From Paracyclopina nana (Eukaryota > Arthropoda > Copepoda > Cyclopoida > Cyclopettidae), in NCBI GenBank assembly GCA_019096065.1, contig JAGUCH010000003.1, forward strand, positions 5,704,001-5,768,000: DNA of 64,000 nt, written 5' to 3'. The position numbers were made by a program, and so were the translations under genes. The notes under the pieces are model-generated. The model did no database searches. It was not told the DNA's origin and was given only the letters and a program-made list of their open reading frames with translations. This document shows, piece after piece, positions 57,671 to 64,000 of the stretch. Numbering within the stretch: position 1 is the stretch's first letter; each line of letters opens with the position of its first letter.

Positions 57671-58948
57671 CATTTTCTGAAAGCTCATGTTCTTAGGGTT
57701 CATTTGGTAGCAATTTAAAAATCCTGGCCTATGGATTCCCATAACATAACGAAAACACCTAGTACTTACAGTTTATTATTTTTGAGATTATCAATACCAA
57801 TGAACCCCTCTGGAAAAAAGAGAAGATCAAACTTTTTTTGTTTCATAAGCAAGCCTGTAAAATGCACTCAAATTGAGGTATTTGCTACCAAACTTATTCA
57901 GCAAAAATAATCAAGTTGGTAACAGTCAACTTTAAGCATGCCAATATGCCTGTTTCTGCTCATCCTAGCAATTTTACTATTAAGTAACTTAAGTTTTACT
58001 TTCGAATTTTAGTGGGGGTCATTGAACCTAACTATCCCTAAAAAATGAGCCGTTTTTGTGCTTAACGTTTTTAAAAATATTATTTAAAGTATTGGAAGCA
58101 ATAGGCCAGAATTTTTGGGAGCGGGCGCGCTACGCGCGCCCGCTCCCACAAATCATTCTGACACGGGCAAAAGGCAAAAATTGACGGAACCAATCAGATT
58201 TGAGAATTAAGGCCCAATGAAAATTGATCTTATCAATAGAAGTTACAGGGTGACAAGTTCCATACTGACTGCGAGCTAACCTCTTAAAGTAGCAAAGTTG
58301 ACCAGTAGACCAGTTGACAGGTAAAACTATTAACTAAATTCTAAACATAAAAAGTAGTATTCTTACAGTGCAGTGGTTTAAAAGCATATTTATAAACATA
58401 ATTTTAGACTTCCAACCACCTTTGGGCCCAAAATAATCACTTTTGGATCCACAACTTTTCAGACCATATTAAAAACACAACTGCCCTTTTTCGACCACCT
58501 ACCCTACCTCTAAAAACGGCCAAAACAAACAAAATTTAGGAATGAAATGTCATTTTTTCTTATACAAAGTCTTTTTAGGCAGTGCAGTGTTTGGCCTAAA
58601 TTGGTCACTTATGAAAATCTGGCAGGAAATGCAATGTTCTCAATTTTTCAAATTGACATCTTAAATTTTTTTATTCGGACCAGGGCGAAGTGCTTGCCCG
58701 CCTTAACTACCTAGCAAAGCTATTGACTTTGCAGAAATGAATAGCTCAAATAGTGCTAAACTGGCTGTACTTACTGCCTACAGATATTTGTCCATTTTGA
58801 TCTTCGCTTCAATGGGAATTTGGTACTGAATTAAAATACGAATTCTAGGCAATGCAATGGAGCACTTTAAGCGAAGCAAGGTAAGGACTTTTGAAACGCC
58901 CGCTCCCTGCTGTCCACATTGTGGACGCCTAAATCTAGTTATTTTATC
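57671..58948. repeat. Repeat-like AT-rich DNA with a perfect GC hairpin at 58124-58154
   Basis: No gene recognised. GGGAGCGGGCGCG is followed by five bases (CTACG) and then its exact reverse complement, a 13-bp GC stem in otherwise AT-rich sequence. A partial echo (CGCCCGCTCCCTGC) occurs near 58900. Short motifs such as AGGCAGTGCAGTG also recur. It is probably a decayed transposable element, but I could not set its ends. Confidence 0.5.
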
Positions 58949-59452
58949 GGGTGCCGTCACTAAGGCCTAAAATGAGGTGGGTTTTAGGATCTAAAATATT
59001 GGTGGATTTTAAGATCTAGCAAAGTGGATTTTAAAGCCTACACTTTTCTAGATCTGGGTACTAAGATCTAAGTTGAAAAAATAGTTTGAGTTTTAAGTGG
59101 GTTTTAAGATCAAAAGAAAAGGGTTTTAAGATCTAACAGCCACAAAAATAGAAAGCTACGAGGAATTGCGAGTTTTCTTTTGTAAGTAATTTTTCATTTT
59201 AAACTAACTTTTCAGAGCTAAAAGATCTTGAATAACAGTCAATTTGATTTAAAAAGCTAAGTATAAAGAGGCGATGTTTTTCAATGTAGATCTTAAAACC
59301 CAGATGGTTAGATCTTAACATCCAACTATTAGGCTTTAGCATCCAAACCTTTAGATCTTAATACCCGGAGCAAAAAAAGTGTAGGCTTTAAAATCCACCA
59401 TGATTTTAGATCCTAAAACCTACCCCTATTTTAGGCCTTAGTGACTTCTCCC
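58949..59452. mobile_element. 504-bp MITE with 8-bp target duplication
   Basis: Exact 8-bp flanks ATTTTATC at 58941-58948 and 59453-59460. Terminal inverted repeats of about 55 bp: GGGTGCCGTCACTAAGGCC at the left and GGGAGAAGTCACTAAGGCC read in from the right, continuing with AATGAGGTGGGTTTTAGGATC against a close match, and GGTGGATTTTA. The inside is rich in GGATTTTAAGATCTA-like motifs in both orientations. No coding capacity. An 8-bp duplication and GG-starting termini fit Merlin- or hAT-type non-autonomous elements; which one cannot be told from one copy. Confidence 0.87.
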
Positions 59453-60331
59453 ATTTTATCGCCAAATGAACCCACGCAACATCGCGCACAAGAACAATGC
59501 GCGTGTTTCGGTCCGCACCGGCAGCGGCGCTCAGCGCTCAGCGCGCTGCGCACCTTTTCTCCGTCAGCAGCTCGGCCTCAAGAATGCGCAACTCAGCGCC
59601 AACTCGGATTTTGTAGCAGTGTGAGAAAAATGTTGAACTGAATAAGAAGTAATTTTATATGATGGAAAGTAATTTTCGCATGTATAATTCAGTTTACCAA
59701 TTCGTCTCAGTTCATATAACTACACATATATAAAGGCTCAGACGTTTTACTTTATCAAGTGACACACATTATAAAGTATTTTATAAGGTGTGTTGCTCCT
59801 CTGTTTGACCAGATATATTGTCCAAGAAGTAAATCTAGCTCATGAATGTTTTAGTTTCCTTATCACTAGCATCACTGTGGGACAAGCAACTTGTTCTGTT
59901 CAAGCAGTCTTTTTATTGATTCTCACACTCAAGAAGAAGTTACTGGGGACCTTTTGTCTACTTTTGCTCTCATCTTTGAGCATTGAGGAGCTGGACCAGG
60001 ACCTTTTGAACTCCCATGGGAGACCAACCATCTTGGAGTTGTGGAGGATTCGCTGTGGAAGCGGCCTTTCTCTCTTGAAGTAGCCTCTTAGGTCATTATA
60101 GTTCCTTTCTGGGACGCCGATGCCATCACCGGGCAAAGAGGACTTCAACACGCGCAACAACGTGGGAAGCAACGCACGCAACAACACGCACAACAACGCG
60201 CGCAATAACAATGGGCGCAACAACGTGGACAACTATGTACTCTTTTTACAGTAGAAGAAAAATGCAAAAACTGTGTGAGGAATTCAGGATGGGAATTATA
60301 TTAGAAGAAAGAAAAAATAGCAATCATCAAC
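59453..60331. other. Spacer with GCAACAAC-type simple repeats
   Basis: No supported gene. At about 60148-60232 an imperfect tandem of ACGCGCAACAAC / GCACAACAACGC units occurs. Another GC-rich patch at 59515-59550 (CAGCGCTCAGCGCG) resembles one near 38175. Frames here lack ATG starts or family resemblance. Confidence 0.45.
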
Positions 60332-60739
60332 TTAGGGAGGGGAGGTCATGAAGTAAAACTCGAAAGAAGAAAAGGTCATGAAGGTCATCAATAAAAAATA
60401 TCTTCTGGAGGCTGCCAGGTATATGATGAAGCCACCCAGATAGGCCTCAACCCAAAAGGCCAACAAATTCCAAAGGAAGGCCACCACCAGAAGAGCCCTC
60501 CTCAAAGTAAGCCTCAGAGGCCGGACCAAGTCCACTGACATGCCATTGTGGCCTCTAATGGACCTGATGGCCACTGTCCTGTCCATGAAGGCCAAGCCCA
60601 GGGCTAGGAGGCTGGTAAAAACAAGGCTCTGAACCTGACCTTCCAGGCCATGGAGATAGGCCAGGGCAGCCTTCAGATCATTAAGGACCCTGATCCCTGA
60701 CCTCATGATGGAGGGGTCCAGCTTGTTGCCCCCCAGCAT
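60332..60739 (-). CDS. Possible hydrophobic protein or gene fragment, unknown
   Basis: An ATG-started frame of 135 codons with codon pattern smoother than random. It has a mixed N-terminal part (MLGGNKLDPSIMRSGIRVL) and three hydrophobic segments: VFTSLLALGLAFM, ALLVVAFLWNLLAFW with GGFIIYLA, and YFLLMTFMTFSS. A stop lies just upstream in frame. No family recognised. It sits in a repeat-rich interval and may be part of a transposable element, the 3' exon of an undetected gene, or chance. Confidence 0.25.
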   Translation of the reverse strand: MLGGNKLDPSIMRSGIRVLNDLKAALAYLHGLEGQVQSLVFTSLLALGLAFMDRTVAIRSIRGHNGMSVDLVRPLRLTLRRALLVVAFLWNLLAFWVEAYLGGFIIYLAASRRYFLLMTFMTFSSFEFYFMTSPP

Positions 60740-61047
60740 GTCTTATGGCATAGGCCAGAAGCAAGGTCATTAGATCAGACATCTGGAACAACACCTCAAA
60801 AAGTGCTGCACAAAAATTGAATTGCTATCAGAGTAAAACTTACTTTTCACCTGTGGCTTGAAGCTCCCAAAAGGAGGTGGAAAGGAGGGTACGTTGGAGT
60901 TTCCAAAATGGACTGACATAAATGCTTGTGAGTTTTGCTGGTGAGAAGTGAAGGCTTGAATGAGAAAATTCTAGAAAAATCAGCGAAACACTGGTTAATC
61001 CAGCTTCTAGAAGGTGAAACTGAAGCTGAGCTGAGCAAGCCCTGGTT

Positions 61048-61077
61048 AACTTGGGTTAACCCTAACCTAACCTAACC
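61048..61077. repeat. Short interstitial CCTAA (arthropod telomere-type) tract
   Basis: TTAACCCTAACCTAACCTAACCTC holds three to four CCTAA units, the arthropod telomere repeat (TTAGG) read on the other strand. It is too short to mark a telomere. Confidence 0.5.
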
Positions 61078-61219
61078 TCATCAAATCTCAGTGCTCTAGT
61101 TAAACCAGCACAGAGCGAACATAACAGTACAGAGGGAGGACATCAAGCAGTTTTCTTATAAATCAACGATGTTTTGTTGGTAACAAATAACATGGAAAAA
61201 CCTTAAACTACTCAAAAAA

Positions 61220-61385
61220 CTATTGAAAACAATCCATGATGCAGGACTGAAGCTCAGAGCTCACAAAATCTCTTTGTTCCAATCGGAATTCGAGTTTTTG
61301 GGAAGGGGGGGAAACCGAGCTGACTTTCCCATGGTGAGTCTCAGCCCAGTAAAAGAAGCTGTCGAGGAAATGAAAAGGAATACTT
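61220..61385 (+). pseudogene. Retrotransposon reverse-transcriptase relic
   Basis: A plus-strand frame reads IHDAGLKLRAHKISLFQSEF then FEFLGR, followed by PVKEAVEEMKR. This is the stretch between the RT palm and thumb of LTR retrotransposons (pattern LREAGLKL..SKCELF...EFLGHVVS...P.KVEAI). It is short, lacks the YVDD box and surrounding domains, and stops soon after, so it is a dead fragment. Confidence 0.7.
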
Positions 61386-61734
61386 GATTGCTTGCACTGC
61401 GCCGATTTAGTTGTAGCACTACTGATGGCGTTAGATGCTTGGCGCTCTTAAGACCACAAAAAGTTAACAAGTTCATCAAAATGGAAGAGATAACTACTTA
61501 AAGATATTTTTAGTTGATGAATAATTGTCTAGTTGAATTTATGTGTGTGGGAATGACAACCTTTTTTATTGTAATTTGAGCCCATATTTAGGATTTTTAA
61601 TTTTTAGCTTTTTTCGGGCCTGATGTACTGGTGTTGGAAAGTTTGTAATGAAACCACTTGTTACTCTGACTATTTATGAAAAAATCAAGAAAAAGGGGGA
61701 ACTTCTTTGAACCCGCTTAATACGAGATTATTTA

Positions 61735-61785
61735 GTGTAGCCCCTCAAGATGGTCCATTAGATTTTTAAAAAAGCTCTCATTGCC
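61735..61785. repeat. Fragment of the TTAA element's inverted repeat
   Basis: GTAGCCCCTCAAGATGGTCC then ATTAGATTTTTAAAAAAGCT matches the arm of the 36509-38054 element (37971-38018) over about 45 bases, with a few changes. The rest of the element is absent. Confidence 0.75.
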
Positions 61786-62001
61786 AATAGTTATTATTGA
61801 AAATTCGGTGAATGCTTTCCTTAAGGAGCCAACGATCGCCAAAAAAATTAAGCTAAAACCTTAGCATTACGAAACAATATTTCATCAGGAACAAAATGCA
61901 TCTGTACCAAAGGTGCTATTGTAATCAACAAGAATGTAATTTCGCGTGACATGGGTGAATCTGTTATTATTGCGCTAGGTGCAATGCACATATATAACAG
62001 A

Positions 62002-62693
62002 CTATTTTTTAGCAAAACTGATTTTCATTGAAGCATTGGGCGTGATTTTGAAGCCTTGTAGGGCATCTCGTGCTGCAGCCGATTGCAACTCGTTCTCAAA
62101 CTCAACAAATGCAATGTCATGGCGACCAGGAACGAGTCGAACTTCTTTGAACCCAGGGAATTGGTTGAAGAGCATCGAGAGCATCATTTCGTTGGTTTCT
62201 TCGGGTAGATTTGTCAAGAACAAAATCTGGTTTGGAGGTGCATCGCCCGAAGTTCTTCCCTGGGCGGCAGCAGCTTCCTTTGCTGCTCTCTTCTTCGCCT
62301 TTTTGGACTCAGTTGGAGCTTTCTTTGGTCTCTCGGTGAATGTTCCCTTCAGTTTTGCAATGACATCAGAGTCGGTTCGAGAGAATGCGATTCGCATGGG
62401 TTTATCATAAAAGGGAAATCCTTGCATAGATTTGATGGCGGCAACTGCCGAAGGGACGTCTTTAAAGATGACAAACGCCTGTCCACGCATTTTCAGGGTC
62501 TTCATAGCAACGATGTCGAGAATTTGCCCGAATTGAGAGAAAATGGCATACAACGATTTTTTCAAGTCTAAAATAATAAAATATGGATTACATTATTTAC
62601 ATAATGCTAGGAATCTTCGAAATTAGTATTACCATCTTTTTTGACTTTCTCGTTGAGATTGTTGATATAAATGGTATGGTTCGGTCTCTCCAT
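62002..62693 (-). CDS. snf: U1A / U2B''-type snRNP protein (SNF), two RRMs
   Basis: Spliceosomal RNA-binding protein that, as Drosophila SNF, serves both U1 and U2 snRNPs. Two exons in sense order, 62693-62633 and 62567-62002; 208 residues. RRM1 starts [20 protein letters not shown], with RNP2 (IYINNL) and RNP1 (MRGQAFVIF); RRM2 has ILFLTNL and [22 protein letters not shown]. The linker is Lys/Ala-rich ([16 protein letters not shown]). Length and domain order are those of SNF/U1A. Confidence 0.95.
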
Positions 62694-63274
62694 TTCGAAA
62701 AACGTTGGATATCGTAATGCTATACTTCAGTTGTTTGGCTTTAGTCAGTTGGTGTTTGAATTACGGAGCAAATACAAAGTCGATCAAGCTTTTTCTAGCC
62801 TGAATAACAACTTCTAAGGAGAATTTTTCAAAATGATTATAATAAAAAGCTCTTAAAATAATATTGTTGAGTATTTGAACTTTGTTTTTTACTTCTTGTC
62901 ATGATGATAAAAATAATAAAGAGTCGTTTCAATTTTTAGGGAGCTTTATTTTAATAGAAACAGTTTACAGTTACCGGGCGTTCCCACTTGCGCACTTATG
63001 CTCTTTGACTTAATAAAACGAACGTAAGATTAAAGTGTAAGGGCTGTGTCGACCAATCAAAACTTTCCTTGTCGGCAATTTCTTCCAATCACAGTACGAC
63101 AACAGTTTTCGATCCTTCAAGAACATGCGCTAACTGTAAAATTGGCTCGAAATAGTAAACTTCTCTTTTCAGTTGTGCGCCACGTGTACGAAAAGTGACG
63201 TGTAAAAAAGCAGAATAACATTCTCCATAGTTCTTTTCATCAGTCACCATTCGAATTATTCAGTGTTCATCAAA
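62694..63274. promoter_or_regulatory. Divergent promoter interval, snf / MANF
   Basis: About 580 bp between divergent starts, inferred to hold both promoters. A CCACGTG box (63181-63187, CGCCACGTGTACG) about 90 bp before the MANF ATG resembles the CCACG half of an ER stress response element; this is a motif match only. Confidence 0.45.
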
Positions 63275-63976
63275 ATGCAGCTTCTCGTGGCGACATTTTT
63301 ACTCGTTGTGAGCGCAAGCCCATTTTGTCTTGCCCTAAAAGAGGGCGATTGCGAGGGTAAGCAGCTTTAAAAACTTATAATTTAAAGATCTTGAAGCTTT
63401 AAAAGTATTTTCTCTCTTACTTTCCAGTGTGCATAAGCGTATTAAACAGATTCAGAGAGACTCTTGCCAAAGACGAAGCTTCCAATCCCAAACAAATAGA
63501 GGCAAAATTCAGGACGTTCTGTGCTGATCTCAAGCTCAAAGAAAACAGATTTGTAAGCTCTAGTTTCTCCCTTGGTTTTGTAAAACTTTATTATATGTCT
63601 TTTTCAGTGTTACTACCTAGGTGGAACGGAAGATGCTGCCACTGGAATCCTGGGTGAGATGTCCAAGCCCTTGTCATGGGGGATGCCCTCGGACAAAGTA
63701 TGCGAGAAGCTGAAGAAGAAAGACAAGCAAATTTGCGAGTTGCGTTATGGTAAGAGCAACTAGCTTTTCACAGCCATCAATTGTGGAGTTTACTCATTTA
63801 TTCTTGCAGAGAAGCAAATCGACTTGAAGAGCGTGGATTTGAAGAAGCTCAAGGTACGCGACCTGAAGAAGATACTCAACGATTGGAACGAGGAGTGTGA
63901 TGGATGCATAGAGAAAGGAGATTTCATCAAGAGAATTGAGCAGCTCAAGCCCAAATATGTACGAGAGGAGTTATAA
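63275..63976 (+). CDS. MANF: Mesencephalic astrocyte-derived neurotrophic factor
   Basis: ER-resident and secreted protein of the unfolded protein response that supports dopaminergic neurons. Four exons: 63275-63356, 63428-63552, 63608-63749, 63810-63976; 171 residues. A signal peptide ([20 protein letters not shown]) is followed by the saposin-like domain: [52 protein letters not shown] and QICELRY. The C-terminal SAP-like domain has [29 protein letters not shown] with the CXXC (CDGC). It ends REEL, a KDEL-type retention signal where vertebrates have RTDL. AATAAA at 63992-63997, so the gene is complete. Confidence 0.97.
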
Positions 63977-64000
63977 TCTGTGATGCGCGTCAATAAAACT

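Noticed and set aside
59790-60083. 97-codon hydrophobic frame
   Set aside because: No ATG, no splice support, repeat-rich setting.
61048-61077. CCTAA repeats as a telomere or chromosome end
   Set aside because: Only three to four units, with intact genes on both sides.

Overview
The window is nuclear DNA of an arthropod, most likely a crustacean or another non-holometabolous lineage. The evidence is an RR-2 cuticle protein, a Spätzle-type cystine-knot ligand, spliceosomal introns mostly 43-80 bp long, and a selenoprotein K gene that still carries an in-frame UGA plus a convincing SECIS element (many insects have lost selenoproteins). No virus, bacterial operon or CRISPR is present. Genes lie close together on both strands, often head to head or tail to tail with only tens to hundreds of bases between them.

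Layout. 0.9-2.4 kb: cuticle protein (-). 4.7-6.8 kb: SLC17-type anion transporter (-) with a palindrome in one intron. 7.0-7.9 kb: proteasome subunit PSMD8/Rpn12 (-). 9.0-10.2 kb: beta-1,4-galactosyltransferase (+), tail to tail with selenoprotein K (-). 11.1-13.4 kb: ABCB8-type mitochondrial ABC transporter (+). 13.5-15.2 kb: intronless trehalase (+). 15.3-21.5 kb: an F-box unit followed by tandem PHR-like domains (+), with a 3.7 kb intron that holds two separate foldback-like insertions. 21.5-24.9 kb: VPS54 (-). 25.2-27.3 kb: MRE11 (+). Then IPMK, COA6 and QDPR (+), O-GlcNAcase (-), TMEM41B and a homocysteine S-methyltransferase (+). 36.5-38.05 kb: a 1.5 kb inverted-repeat element flanked by TTAA. 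38.5-42.8 kb: AASS (-), with its start codon only 20 bp from that of a divergent 1068-residue Spätzle-like gene (42.8-47.1 kb, +). Then an orphan 7TM protein (+), a C-terminally short ODAD4/TTC25 (+), DCP1 (-) and NCKAP1/Hem (+). 57.1-62 kb is a repeat-rich interval: a dispersed repeat copy, a GC hairpin, a 504-bp MITE with 8-bp target duplications, a retrotransposon RT relic and a MITE fragment. The window ends with the U1A/U2B''-type splicing protein SNF (-) and MANF (+).

The genes are mainly housekeeping (proteolysis, Golgi sorting, DNA repair, lysine and methionine metabolism, actin regulation, decapping, ER stress) and do not form one pathway. The most unusual items are the Spätzle-like ligand, whose very long prodomain carries about eleven K-[YF]-T-[YF]-G-like repeats, and the PHR gene, where one in-frame UAG separates two PHR domains and a pair of foldback-type elements (both with 9-bp target duplications) fills one intron. 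The SECIS-bearing selenoprotein K is missed by standard ORF calling because its penultimate codon is UGA. Gene models below were assembled by hand from reading frames, splice signals and remembered family conservation; no alignment or database search was run.
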